From Fortiea sp. LEGE XX443 (GTDB lineage: Bacteria > Cyanobacteriota > Cyanobacteriia > Cyanobacteriales > Nostocaceae), in NCBI RefSeq assembly GCF_015206815.1, contig NZ_JADEXZ010000011.1:1-64000 (forward strand): a stretch of DNA of 64,000 nucleotides. Direction: 5' to 3'. The notes beneath the pieces were generated by a model. It was not told the origin of the DNA. It saw nothing but the letters and a program-made list of their open reading frames with translations, and did not search any database. This document shows positions 37,110-46,032 of the stretch, in pieces. The position numbers and the translations under genes were made by a program. The stretch's first letter is position 1; every line of letters starts with the position of its first letter.

Positions 37110-39299
37110 TTAAACCTGCTGGTAACTCCTTACGCCATTTGCGATGATACCAATTAAATTCAAATGGCTCAAAATTTCTTGAGCTTGAATTAAATCACTT
37201 TGGGTTAACTGACCCATGCGCCCTACCATCACAATTTCATGGCAATACCCAGCTAAAATTCTCGCATCGGCTGTACCTAAAATGGGTGGAGCATCTACTA
37301 AAACTAAATCATAGGTTTGCTCAAGCTGTTTGAGCATTTCTTTCATCCGCTGAGAACTGAGTAGCTTGATTGTATCTTCTGGTTTAGGCCCAGCAGTCAA
37401 AACATCAATTAAGGGGTGAACAGGCTGGATGTAATTATGAATGTGGGTATTTGTTTCATCCAGCAGTAATAGAGATAAACCCCAATCATTAGATAATTGC
37501 AGGATTTTATGTAGGCTAGGATACCGGAGGTTAGCATCAATTAATAAGATGCGTCGGTGCATTCGAGCCGCACTAGCCGCCAGCCCTAATAATAAAGTAG
37601 TCTTACCTTCTCCTGATAAAGCAGAAGTAAACATCAAAGACCTAAAAGGTAGAGGATACTTGGATATTTCCAGGTTTTGATAGAGTATGTCCAAAGTTTC
37701 ATGGCAAGGCAACCAATTATCAGTTTCGACAAAAGAAGTGGTTATGTTGCGTTTTCCATTTCCAGAAATGTTAGGTAGCCATTTCTTCAATCCTCTTGGC
37801 GTTAGTTTTGGTACAGATCCCAGTAATCGCAGATTTGTCGATTGCTGTAATTCTTTTGCTGAATAAATAGTGCGGGTAAACATTCCCCAACTTAAAGCTA
37901 CGGCAATGCCCAAAATGGGACTCACTACCATACCTGCTAATAACAGTGATAATCTGTTAATTCCTATGAGCTTTCCTAAACTCGGTTCTTCTAACATCTG
38001 CCATTCCAAACCTCCTTGGGCAATTTTTAATCCCAAAGACTGTTGCGCCTGAAGCAGTTGTTCAAGTTGTTTACGTTTATTTTTTACCTCTGGTAATAGA
38101 CGGTTATATTGTGCTACTAGACTTGGGTACTTGCTGAACTCAAAGCGTAGTCGTTGTTCTGTTTCAGCTAAACTCTTTTCGTTGGCGACTAATCCTAATG
38201 CAGTTGTTTGTAATTGAATTAATTCTTGCGATAACCTTAGATCAACTCCTTTTGACTGTTCTTGAGCAGCAGCAGGTTGTCTAACATCTCCTAATATTTG
38301 ATTCCCTTCTCTCCTTAACAGAAATAACTGATTCTCACGTTGCTCTTTCAGTTGTTCTATGATGGGAGATTCATCTGTATAGCGCTTTTGTTCTTTAGCT
38401 AAAGTTAATTCAGTCTTTTTAAATTCATCCAATAATGTTTGGTAACTACTTGACTGATTTAAACGAGCAGCCATTCTAGCTTTTTGGGACGAAGTAGCTA
38501 TTTCTTGCTGTAAGTTATTGTAGCGAGCATGTACATCTTGAAGCTGGGCGCGAGTAGTTTGTAGTTGCTGTTGCACCTGAGCCAAAGATTCAATCAGAGT
38601 TTTACTTTGGACTTCTGGATCAAGCAGATTATATTTTCGTCGAAAATGCTCTAAATTTTTTTCTGCTTGATTTACCTCTTGTTTAATCTGAACTATGCGA
38701 CTATTGATAAAAGATAGCCCTTTATTTAAATGTCCTTTTTGTTGTTGAATATTGTAGTTTTGGTAAACCTTTTGTAGTGCTTGCAATACCTTCTTTGCTT
38801 TAACTGGATCGTCATCGCTAAAGGAGATTTCTAATATTTGCAAAGGCAGATTATTCGCTATTATTTTATCATCTAATCTTGCTACTGAAAGTCCAGTTTT
38901 TTGATTATTAGCTTCACTTTTGATATCTTCAATTGTGATATCTGGATAATACGGACGCAGCAGAACTATAGCTTGTTCAATTAGTTTAGGACTCAACAAA
39001 ATTTTCATCTGCGCTGTGTAATCTAAAACTGGCAGACTAAAGTCAACAATTTCACTATCAACTCCATTCAAAATATTGCTGGTTCTGACTCCTACATTGG
39101 AATTAGAACTAACAAGTAATTGCATAGAGCTTTGGTAAGTAGATTTAGTGTTGACTGCAATTAAGCTGGTAACAGACATCACTACAAAAGAAACGCCTAA
39201 TACTAAAAAGCGCCGCCGACGCAAAATTTCAGAAACTTGTCTAATACTAACCATTGAAAATGGAAAATTTATCATGATTTGCTGTTGATTAAAAATCAT
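37110..39299 (-). CDS. Wzc-type polysaccharide co-polymerase / BY-kinase
   Basis: 729 residues. N-terminal Wzz domain with two membrane spans (about 30-50 and 450-470), a long periplasmic coiled coil between them (about 190-420), and a C-terminal bacterial tyrosine kinase domain with Walker A LSGEGKTT (about 565), Walker A' ILLIDANLR and Walker B LVLVDAPP. Such proteins control chain length and export of capsular or exopolysaccharide. The usual C-terminal Tyr cluster is almost absent (only one Tyr in SYQQV), so autophosphorylation may be reduced. No glycosyltransferase genes adjoin. An in-frame ATG at 39250 (MVSIRQVSE) is an alternative start. Confidence 0.85.
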   Translation of the reverse strand: MIFNQQQIMINFPFSMVSIRQVSEILRRRRFLVLGVSFVVMSVTSLIAVNTKSTYQSSMQLLVSSNSNVGVRTSNILNGVDSEIVDFSLPVLDYTAQMKILLSPKLIEQAIVLLRPYYPDITIEDIKSEANNQKTGLSVARLDDKIIANNLPLQILEISFSDDDPVKAKKVLQALQKVYQNYNIQQQKGHLNKGLSFINSRIVQIKQEVNQAEKNLEHFRRKYNLLDPEVQSKTLIESLAQVQQQLQTTRAQLQDVHARYNNLQQEIATSSQKARMAARLNQSSSYQTLLDEFKKTELTLAKEQKRYTDESPIIEQLKEQRENQLFLLRREGNQILGDVRQPAAAQEQSKGVDLRLSQELIQLQTTALGLVANEKSLAETEQRLRFEFSKYPSLVAQYNRLLPEVKNKRKQLEQLLQAQQSLGLKIAQGGLEWQMLEEPSLGKLIGINRLSLLLAGMVVSPILGIAVALSWGMFTRTIYSAKELQQSTNLRLLGSVPKLTPRGLKKWLPNISGNGKRNITTSFVETDNWLPCHETLDILYQNLEISKYPLPFRSLMFTSALSGEGKTTLLLGLAASAARMHRRILLIDANLRYPSLHKILQLSNDWGLSLLLLDETNTHIHNYIQPVHPLIDVLTAGPKPEDTIKLLSSQRMKEMLKQLEQTYDLVLVDAPPILGTADARILAGYCHEIVMVGRMGQLTQSDLIQAQEILSHLNLIGIIANGVRSYQQV

Positions 39300-40316
39300 A
39301 TTAGCCTCTCAAAAACTTTTTAAATATTCAAACAACATATTGAAATAAAATCGAGGAACAAATGACAAAACTTGTTTTCAAAATTTCATCAATTAACTAA
39401 ATTTCTTAGGTGTTTTTTTATGCAGTATTTTTCATAAGCTATTTAAATTATAAATACACAAACTATTATTATAAATTCACCTGATTATCCCGAATATTAT
39501 CCGAGCGTAAAATAATTAAAGATAAATCGTCAATGCTCTAGAAAAATCTTTATCAGATTCTAATCAGCAAAATTAAAATTATTGAAATACTATTTCGTAA
39601 CTTTTTCCATGACCGAACCAGAAATATACTTATAGTTATGAATAATGCTGGTACTACACTAATAAAATTGGTTGCATAAAATTTTTATAAAAGCAAGTAT
39701 ATAAAAATACTAAAATGTATAATTGTAACTACCTTGCGATGAGGTAGTAATCTTCAACGCAAGTCTTAGTAGAATAAGATAAATATTGTAAATTTTTGCT
39801 TCTTAGTAGTTTGTTATGACTAAGTAGATTAACGAAAATTTTAACTATCAAATGTTTTGAAATGTTATCTAAACTAATAGTTATAAAAACAGGCACATCT
39901 GTATATAAAAAATACATTTATTTTCCATAAATTTGATAACCAGTTAATAACCGCATATCTTATTTTTTACTCAGAGTAAGTAAATGCAGTTAATTTTTTA
40001 GTTTTTGTGTTGATTGACTTAAGTGAAAAATTTATAAACTTATGAGATTTTTCCTGTTAGCTACTTAAGTAGCTTGTATGAACACAATTTTACTCAAAGT
40101 AGCAAGCAGAAACTTTGACTTTTAAGACTGATGCTTAAAAAACGGCAATCCAGGGTTTAAGTTGAAGATACCTTGTCTGGATTGGATGTAACTATCGGTG
40201 TGTTAGCAATTCTAGCTGTTATTGTAGCGATCGCCTGTCTGTTGCAATGTGGTATCAGAGTATGATGATTGCTGGCGATCGCATCTTATCAAGATTTTAG
40301 TCTTACCACGCCACTA
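39300..40316. other. Long AT-rich intergenic region upstream of the Wzc-like gene
   Basis: About 1 kb of AT-rich DNA with only short, unconvincing frames. It probably contains the promoter of the Wzc-like gene on the minus strand. Near its right end lies a 54-base repeat (40227-40280) whose second copy flanks the next gene. Confidence 0.5.
40227..40280 (+). repeat. 54-bp direct repeat, copy A (left of Uma2)
   Basis: GCGATCGCCTGTCTGTTGC ... TGATGATTGCTGGCGATC; matches 40977-41030 at 47 of 54 positions without gaps. Confidence 0.8.
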
Positions 40317-40934
40317 CTAATACACAGCATTAAAAATCTGTTGTGCGGTTAAATTTAAATCAGGGAAGGTTGCAGATTGAATCCTGTTGTCACCTCTAAA
40401 TTTGCTAACACGATACTCTCCGTCTTCCAAGCAGCAAACCAAAATAGTAGGCTGTTTAGGATTGCCTATAAACTCTCTACCACCTAATCCGGCATAATCC
40501 ACAATCCAGTATTCAGGAATTTCCATCTGTTCATAATCAGCGTATTTTTTTAGATAATCATCACGCCAGTTTGTACTCACCACTTCAATAACTAACGGTA
40601 TTGATAAGCCTTGAATAACAGTAGATTCTTTTTTCCATAGAGGTTCATTGACTAAATTGGGGCGATTTAACAGCAGTACATCTGGTGAGTAAGCTGATTC
40701 ATTTTCAGGTGTTTTGACTAATGCTGTTTTGGGTATGAAGTAGGGGAGATTTAAACGAATACACTCTCTAGTAATTTCAAAAGCTAAAAATCCAATTACT
40801 TCTTCATGATCTCCAGTTGGTTGTGGCATTTCAACAACTACTCCATCATGAAGTTCATAACGTTTCCCTGTTTGATCTGGATATTTAGCAACAAATTCAT
40901 CAAATGTAATTAACTTGCGTAGAGATTGAGTCAT
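40317..40934 (-). CDS. Uma2-family putative endonuclease (DUF820)
   Basis: 205 residues, complete: LITFDEFVAKYP, RYELHDGVVVEMPQP, AYSPDVLLLNRP (catalytic Asp region), LVIEVVSTNWRDDYLKKYADYE (catalytic Glu and Lys) and EYWIVDYAG. Predicted PD-(D/E)XK-like nuclease fold, biological role unknown. Bracketed by the two copies of a 54-base direct repeat. Confidence 0.88.
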   Translation of the reverse strand: MTQSLRKLITFDEFVAKYPDQTGKRYELHDGVVVEMPQPTGDHEEVIGFLAFEITRECIRLNLPYFIPKTALVKTPENESAYSPDVLLLNRPNLVNEPLWKKESTVIQGLSIPLVIEVVSTNWRDDYLKKYADYEQMEIPEYWIVDYAGLGGREFIGNPKQPTILVCCLEDGEYRVSKFRGDNRIQSATFPDLNLTAQQIFNAVY

Positions 40935-40945
40935 GGCTGATACTA

Positions 40946-41030
40946 CTGCTCCTCATATTTTAGCGTTAAGTGAGGTGCGATCGTCTGTCTGTTCCACTGA
41001 GGTATTAGGGTGTGATGATTGCTGGCGATC
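40946..41030 (+). repeat. Repeat block between Uma2 and HicA (copy B)
   Basis: Left part CTGCTCCTCATATTTTAGCG... matches 41468-41520; right part (40977-41030) matches 40227-40280. It covers the upstream region of the Uma2 gene, as the third copy does for hicB. Confidence 0.75.
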
Positions 41031-41040
41031 AGGATGGATG

Positions 41041-41250
41041 TTAGCTTAAATCTTCCTCAGTCAGATCAGCATCCTTCATAATGCTTTTCAAAGTCCCAAT
41101 TGGTAAATCTCGATTACTATGAACTGGAATTGAAAGGATTGCATCAGCACCTTCTTTCGCATAAATATGATGACTACCAGTAATTCGTTTCAACTCCCAA
41201 CCCTGCCGTTCTAAAATTTTACACAGTGCTTTTCCCGAAACGGCTTTCAT
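41041..41250 (-). CDS. hicA: HicA-type mRNA interferase toxin
   Basis: 69 residues with the double-stranded RNA-binding-like fold signature: KALCKILERQGWELKRITGSHHIYAK (catalytic His in GSHHIY) and ILSIPVHSNRDLPIGTLKSI. HicA toxins cleave mRNA and are neutralised by HicB. The start overlaps the hicB stop by 4 bases. Confidence 0.92.
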   Translation of the reverse strand: MKAVSGKALCKILERQGWELKRITGSHHIYAKEGADAILSIPVHSNRDLPIGTLKSIMKDADLTEEDLS

Positions 41251-41447
41251 AGTGATAACTCAATCAGCTGTTTTTCTGGTTCAAGTTCTTCTTGTTCGCT
41301 GGCTACTTCTAACCAGCCTTGAATCGCATCTTGCAACATTTCTAGAAGATGTTCGTAGCTGTCACCCCAAGTATGACATCCCGGTAAAGCAGGTACAGAA
41401 CCACACCATACACCATCTTCTTGCCAGATAACAGCTTTAATTTTCAT
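41247..41447 (-). CDS. hicB: HicB-type antitoxin
   Basis: 66 residues beginning MKIKAVIWQEDGVWCGSVPA with LPGCHTWGDSYEHLLEMLQDAI, the partially degraded RNase-H-like HicB fold. It lacks a C-terminal DNA-binding domain, so it is of the short type. Antitoxin-first order with 4-base overlap to hicA. Confidence 0.9.
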   Translation of the reverse strand: MKIKAVIWQEDGVWCGSVPALPGCHTWGDSYEHLLEMLQDAIQGWLEVASEQEELEPEKQLIELSL

Positions 41448-41467
41448 TGCTAATCATCCTCGTCAGA

Positions 41468-41520
41468 CTGCGCCTCATATTTTAGCGTTAAGCCGAGTGC
41501 GATCGCTCGTCTGTTGCGAT
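41468..41520 (+). repeat. Repeat block upstream of hicB (copy C, partial)
   Basis: CTGCGCCTCATATTTTAGCGTTAAG...GTGCGATCG...GTCTGTTGC, matching 40946-40995. On the minus strand it places TAAAATAT shortly before the hicB start codon, so it may carry its promoter. Confidence 0.7.
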
Positions 41521-41706
41521 GTAGCTTGTGTTCACCACATATAGTTGCTAAATATACATAAATTTTTGGGTATTCTCAAATTCTGTTCTTTCTGAATGTT
41601 GATTAGGTTGTTACTTAGGGAAATATAAGTATAAGGAAATGCTTTGTTTGATTATCTAATGCGTAGATAAAGACAACCAACCACTAATCACAATCAGGAG
41701 TATTTA

Positions 41707-42675
41707 ATGCCGATTCCATTTATCCTTGGTGCAATTGCTTTAGGAACTGCTGCTTATGGAGCCGTTAAAGGTGCTGAAGGTGTTGGCAACATGAAAGAAG
41801 CGAATGATATTGGGAGCCGCTCTCAAAAGCGTCATGAGTCTAGTGTTACTCAATTAAAAGCAGACTGGGAAGCTACTAATAAATTGGCAGAAGAGTATGG
41901 TCAATTTCAGCTTCATGTCAAAATACATACGATAGGCCGGTTTGTAGCTTTTATTGAGCAACTTGGTCAGCGCTCTTCTCCGGATATGCAGTCTTTAGAA
42001 GGGTTGGATGGAATATCAGTTCAGCAGATACAGGAGTACAAAGCTGATGCTATGGAAGCTGAACAATTTTTTAAAGGTGGTGTTAAGGCAGTTATTGCAG
42101 GAGCTGCGGCTGGTCAAGCGGCAACAAGTCTTGCTACGTCTGTAGGAGTGGCAAGTACGGGAGCAGCTATTTCAGGATTAAGTGGTGCAGCAGCTTGGAA
42201 TGCAACTCTAGCATGGTTAGGTGGTGGTGCATTAGCAGCCAACGGTGGTGGAATGCTTGTTGGTACTTTCGTACTAGGAGGAATTACAGTTGGGCCAGCC
42301 TTAGCAGTTAGTGGCTTTGTGCTTGCTGGTAAAGGCGAAGAAGCTTTGACGAAAGCACGAGAGTATGAGGCTAAGGTTAACACTGAAATTGCCAAACTTG
42401 AAGCAGCTAAAGATTTTCTGGTACAAGTTAGACGGCGGATTACCGAGTTAAGCAACTTGGTGGAAAATTTGAATAATCGCGCCATATTCAACCTTGAAGA
42501 GTTGGAATCTCTACCTTTTGATCGCAGCAGAGATGCTAGTAAATTCCAACAGGTAGGGCTTTTAGTGAAAGCACTAGCAGAAATTATGAAAACTCCTATT
42601 TTAGATAGTGAAGGAAAGCTAAATCCTGTTACTGCAACTATCCAAGCTAAGTATCGTACCCTTGGAGGCAATTAA
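41707..42675 (+). CDS. Unrecognised protein with Gly/Ala-rich hydrophobic core
   Basis: 322 residues; no family recognised. An N-terminal hydrophobic helix (about 4-25, FILGAIALGTAAYGAVKGAEG), a charged helical part (30-125), a long Gly/Ala-rich hydrophobic stretch (about 127-212, including AVIAGAAAGQAATSL and GGGMLVGTFVLGGITVG) of the kind found in pore-forming or membrane-inserting proteins, then an amphipathic coiled coil (about 215-260). A good ribosome binding site AGGAG lies 8 bases before the ATG. The next gene starts 2 bases after the stop, so the two form an operon. A toxin or membrane-stress role is only a guess from the composition. Confidence 0.6.
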   Translation: MPIPFILGAIALGTAAYGAVKGAEGVGNMKEANDIGSRSQKRHESSVTQLKADWEATNKLAEEYGQFQLHVKIHTIGRFVAFIEQLGQRSSPDMQSLEGLDGISVQQIQEYKADAMEAEQFFKGGVKAVIAGAAAGQAATSLATSVGVASTGAAISGLSGAAAWNATLAWLGGGALAANGGGMLVGTFVLGGITVGPALAVSGFVLAGKGEEALTKAREYEAKVNTEIAKLEAAKDFLVQVRRRITELSNLVENLNNRAIFNLEELESLPFDRSRDASKFQQVGLLVKALAEIMKTPILDSEGKLNPVTATIQAKYRTLGGN

Positions 42676-42677
42676 GA

Positions 42678-43085
42678 ATGTCAGTGAAGAAAGTTACCAA
42701 AGCAGCAGTCAAAGAGTTTATCAATCCTGCTGAAAGTCTACAGCAAATGGTATCAGCTTACACTGATTACCTAACAATTGCTGAACAAGAAAAGACAAAG
42801 CGGCGAGAAATTGATGCTTGGGAAAAAGAAACAATCACTAAAATTAACGCCCAGCGTGACGTGTTGATGGCGTATTTGGAACGCTCTTTTGATGAACGAG
42901 CAGAAAACTTTCGTTCATTATTTACTATCGTTGATAGCGCGATCGCATCAGGTAACAATGAACAGTTAGCTCTCGCTTTAAATTCAATCACAGAAATAGC
43001 TAAATCTAGCCCATTCAAAGACTTAGCAAATTTAGCTTCTGTTCGTGCTGCACTTAACGATCCAAACCACGAATGGACATTTTGA
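42678..43085 (+). CDS. Unrecognised small helical partner protein
   Basis: 135 residues, almost wholly helical, with a charged coiled coil at about 30-75 (AEQEKTKRREIDAWEKETIT, QRDVLMAYLERSFDERAENF) and a C-terminal AKSSPFKDLANLAS segment. No known domain recognised. It follows the hydrophobic-core protein by 2 bases, so it may be its partner, chaperone or inhibitor. Soluble and cytoplasmic by composition. Confidence 0.6.
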   Translation: MSVKKVTKAAVKEFINPAESLQQMVSAYTDYLTIAEQEKTKRREIDAWEKETITKINAQRDVLMAYLERSFDERAENFRSLFTIVDSAIASGNNEQLALALNSITEIAKSSPFKDLANLASVRAALNDPNHEWTF

Positions 43086-43165
43086 TTTTGTAGTTATGGT
43101 GATCAAAGCTTCTTTGCTATAGCTTTTGTAGAGATGCGACTCATCGTATCTCTATATTTTTATTC

Positions 43166-43426
43166 TTATTTTTGGATACGCTCAAGTTCTTCTCGCAAAA
43201 CTCGCCGTAGTGTTTCTTCTAAAGGTTCACGACGCTGTTGAATATACTCAAGTAAAGCATCGTTGATTAAACTTTGATAATTTCTGCCACCTGCTAGGTG
43301 AACTTGCTCACGAAACCAAGCTAATACTTCATCATCTAAGCGAATTGCAATTCGAGTTTTGCCCGGAGGTGTCGGCTCAATTGCTCCTCGCGTACCTTGA
43401 CTAAAATCATACTCTGATTCCATCAC
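43166..43426 (-). CDS. BrnA-like antitoxin without visible BrnT toxin
   Basis: 86 residues: KTRIAIRLDDEVLAWFREQ, then GGRNYQSLINDALLEYI, the ribbon-helix-helix pattern of BrnA-family antitoxins. BrnT toxins are normally encoded directly upstream on the same strand, but here the upstream DNA belongs to a divergent ParD-like gene. It may be an orphan regulator. Confidence 0.75.
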   Translation of the reverse strand: MMESEYDFSQGTRGAIEPTPPGKTRIAIRLDDEVLAWFREQVHLAGGRNYQSLINDALLEYIQQRREPLEETLRRVLREELERIQK

Positions 43427-43523
43427 TTAACTTTCTTGAATATTATTGTTTACAGTGTGTTGCGGTGCATTGCAAAATAGTACAATATGAATATTGTGCA
43501 AGACAATCTCATCTGATAAGACA

Positions 43524-43766
43524 ATGAGCAAAGAAAACATTACGTTTCGCATAGATCAGAATAAAAAGGTTGCACTTGAGGCAATTGCGACAGGGATGAA
43601 CCGCGATCGCAGTTATGTACTAAATGAGGCAATAGACGCTTATCTAGATATGCACCAGTGGCAAATTGAAGAGATTCAAAAGGGAATTGCTGAAGCTGAT
43701 GCAGAAGATTTCGCCAGCGAAGAAGAAGTAAAAGCGACCTTTGCAAGACTAACCAATGCAGATTAA
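43524..43766 (+). CDS. CopG/ParD-type ribbon-helix-helix antitoxin
   Basis: 80 residues from ATG 43524 (MSKENITFRIDQNKKVALEA), the conserved RHH start; the frame extends 10 residues further to 43494 without family support. The C-terminal EEIQKGIAEADAEDFASEEEV tail is typical of ParD-like toxin-binding segments. It overlaps the downstream ParE gene by 11 bases. Confidence 0.85.
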   Translation: MSKENITFRIDQNKKVALEAIATGMNRDRSYVLNEAIDAYLDMHQWQIEEIQKGIAEADAEDFASEEEVKATFARLTNAD

Positions 43767-44034
43767 ATGGCTGCGTCGTGCGCTGCGTAATTTAGAACAA
43801 GCATATAGCTACATCATCAAAGAAAATCCAGAAGCGGCACGGGAAGTAATATTGAGGATTCAAACTGCTACAAGCCAACTAGAGAATTATCCCTTTATGG
43901 GGCGACCTGGACGCATCGAAGGTACAAGAGAGCTTGTAATATCTAACACGTCTTATCTTGTTATTTACCGAATCAAAGAAGATTCAGTGGAAATTCTTCG
44001 GGTTCTCCACTCGTCAAAACGCTATCCAAAGTAA
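43756..44034 (+). CDS. ParE/RelE-superfamily toxin
   Basis: 92 residues: IKWLRRALRNLEQAYSYI, NYPFMGRPGRIEGTRELVI, SYLVIYRIKEDSVEILRVLHSSKRYP, the hallmark layout of ParE-like toxins. ParE types poison gyrase while RelE types cleave mRNA; the paired RHH antitoxin favours ParE. Antitoxin-first operon with overlap. Confidence 0.9.
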   Translation: MQIKWLRRALRNLEQAYSYIIKENPEAAREVILRIQTATSQLENYPFMGRPGRIEGTRELVISNTSYLVIYRIKEDSVEILRVLHSSKRYPK

Positions 44035-44053
44035 GGTTCTTTGTAAAAAAAAT

Positions 44054-44329
44054 TCAAAAATCTTCATCATCAACAAAAAACTCAGCATCCTCTTCCAACC
44101 GATTACCCCTCGAACCAGCCAAACCCCATAGAGGTTGCAGTACGGCTACACCAATTAACCCCATACCAGCGCTGAAAGCCAGCACTAAACCCACTGGTAT
44201 CTGAATTGATTGGAAATTCAAAAATTTTAACGATACTGGCGTGGCATTTTGAACTGAGATAATAGCGATCGCCACTATCCAAATAGCCACAACAACAGAT
44301 ATCAATAAATTAGCAATAGTCTTCATCAA
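44054..44329 (-). CDS. LapA-domain (DUF1049) inner-membrane protein
   Basis: 91 residues with two membrane helices (about 7-28 and 46-68) and VQNATPVSLKFL between them, the standard LapA/YciS core, followed by an acidic tail (EEDAEFFVDDEDF). In E. coli LapA takes part in lipopolysaccharide assembly; the role in cyanobacteria is unproven. Confidence 0.8.
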   Translation of the reverse strand: MMKTIANLLISVVVAIWIVAIAIISVQNATPVSLKFLNFQSIQIPVGLVLAFSAGMGLIGVAVLQPLWGLAGSRGNRLEEDAEFFVDDEDF

Positions 44330-44448
44330 AAAATGCAGCCACTAATTAACGCAGTGAAAAGTAAGCAAAACTCCGGGTTTCCCAGCGCAAAACTTTTCAA
44401 GACAGACAGACGCAGATATTTATTAGCGCCCATCTGTGGTTTCAACTA

Positions 44449-45885
44449 CTATCCTAACTTAGCGATCGCACTCTCCATCTCTTGAGCGATTTGGGAGAGT
44501 TTTTCGGGGGTGTTGGTTTCCATGTAAACGCGTACCAGTGGCTCTGTTCCCGAAGGACGCAATAGCACCCAGCTACCCTCTTCTAAGTAAAGTTTAATGC
44601 CGTCTTTGCGTCCAACTTCTTTGACTTTAATACCTGCAACTTCTGATGGTGGATTTTTGGTATAGAAGTTCATGACATCAGTTTTGTGGGCTTCAGTTAG
44701 GTGTAAGTCAAGACGATTATTATACAAAGGCCCGTCAGCCTCGGCGATCGCTTCTTTGACCAGTTGACTTAGGGGTTTACCTTCATAGGCGATCGTTTCT
44801 GCTACTAGCATATCGGCTAAAACACCGTCTTTTTCGGGAATATGCCCAATTATACTTAAACCACCTGATTCTTCACCGCCAATCAGTACGGTAGTTTCCC
44901 GCATTTTTTCACCGATATACTTAAAGCCGACTGGTGTTTCATAAATTGGCAGACCGTACTTAACTGCCAGATTGTCCAGCAAGTGGGTTGTGGCTACCGT
45001 GCGAACGATCGCCCCACTCTTACCTTTGTTTTTAATTAAATGCCGTGCTAACACTAATAATACAGTGTTAGGGGTGAGGACATTGCCTTGTTCATCTACG
45101 ATACCAAAGCGATCGCTATCGCCATCTGTTGCCAAACCTAAATCAGCTTTGTCGCGGCGAACTGCTTCCACCAACTCAACTAATTGTTCGCCTTTCGGTT
45201 CTGGCATTCCGCCGCCAAACAATACATCCCGCCAAGTGTGGAAACTTTCTAATTCCGTGCCACTTTGTTGTAAAACTTCATCTAAATAACCGCGAGATGT
45301 AGAATATAGCGCATCATATTTGACTTTGAGGTGAGCGCTTTTGATCCGTTCAACATCGAGCAATGTGTAGATAAATTGCAAATATTCTGGTTTGGGATCA
45401 AAAATAGAAATTGACCCGCTAGGGTTGTTACTAGGCAGTGCATCCGAGGCACTTTCAATATTTGCCACAATAGTATCAGTAATTTCTGGAGTGGCAGGCC
45501 CCGCATAATCGGGGATATATTTGATTCCACAATATGGTGCAGGGTTATGGCTGGCTGTAAACATCAATGCCCCCGCAGAATTTAAGTGACGGGCGTTGTA
45601 GGCAATTACTGGTGTGGGACAATCCCGATCAGTAACTTTGACTGTCCAACCCAAGTCTGCTAAGACTTGCGCTGCTGTACGGGCAAACTGATCAGCTAGA
45701 AACCGCGTATCGTAAGCAATCAGAACTGGTCTATCTTTGGAGTAGGCTGTTTCGAGGTAACTTGCGATCGCTCTAGTTACTTTTCGCACATTGGGGAAAG
45801 TAAAGTCATCGGCAATAATCCCTCTCCATCCATCAGTACCAAATTTGATTTTTCTGGAATTGCTACTAGCGCTCATGGTTGCCAA
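44449..45885 (-). CDS. Phosphoglucomutase/phosphomannomutase family enzyme
   Basis: 478 residues of the alpha-D-phosphohexomutase superfamily. Active-site phosphoserine loop TASHNP (Ser112), metal-binding DGDSDRFG (about 256-263), sugar-binding GEESGG, and phosphate-binding RPSGTEPLVRVY near the end. It interconverts 1- and 6-phosphosugars, supplying glycogen or cell-wall precursors. The exact sugar (glucose, mannose or glucosamine) is not decided by these motifs; a glycogen/sucrose role is likely given the length. Confidence 0.9.
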   Translation of the reverse strand: MATMSASSNSRKIKFGTDGWRGIIADDFTFPNVRKVTRAIASYLETAYSKDRPVLIAYDTRFLADQFARTAAQVLADLGWTVKVTDRDCPTPVIAYNARHLNSAGALMFTASHNPAPYCGIKYIPDYAGPATPEITDTIVANIESASDALPSNNPSGSISIFDPKPEYLQFIYTLLDVERIKSAHLKVKYDALYSTSRGYLDEVLQQSGTELESFHTWRDVLFGGGMPEPKGEQLVELVEAVRRDKADLGLATDGDSDRFGIVDEQGNVLTPNTVLLVLARHLIKNKGKSGAIVRTVATTHLLDNLAVKYGLPIYETPVGFKYIGEKMRETTVLIGGEESGGLSIIGHIPEKDGVLADMLVAETIAYEGKPLSQLVKEAIAEADGPLYNNRLDLHLTEAHKTDVMNFYTKNPPSEVAGIKVKEVGRKDGIKLYLEEGSWVLLRPSGTEPLVRVYMETNTPEKLSQIAQEMESAIAKLG

Positions 45886-46032
45886 TTTCTCCCGTCCATC
45901 TTCATTACTCTATTAGGAAGCTTCCCGCAAAGCGTGCGTAGCCGCAAGTATTTTCAGAGGTTATGAGCAGCAAACCAAAATATTAATGCTCAAATTTCTC
46001 TCCACTGTATTTTTTCTCACTGCTTGTTAGCG

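Noticed and set aside
39729-39917. 62-residue minus-strand frame
   Set aside because: AT-rich, low-complexity composition in a long spacer, no start signal or domain.
40161-40265. Hydrophobic 34-residue frame (VTIGVLAILAVIVAIACLL)
   Set aside because: No ATG/GTG start, no ribosome binding site, and its end lies inside a direct repeat; could be chance or a relic.
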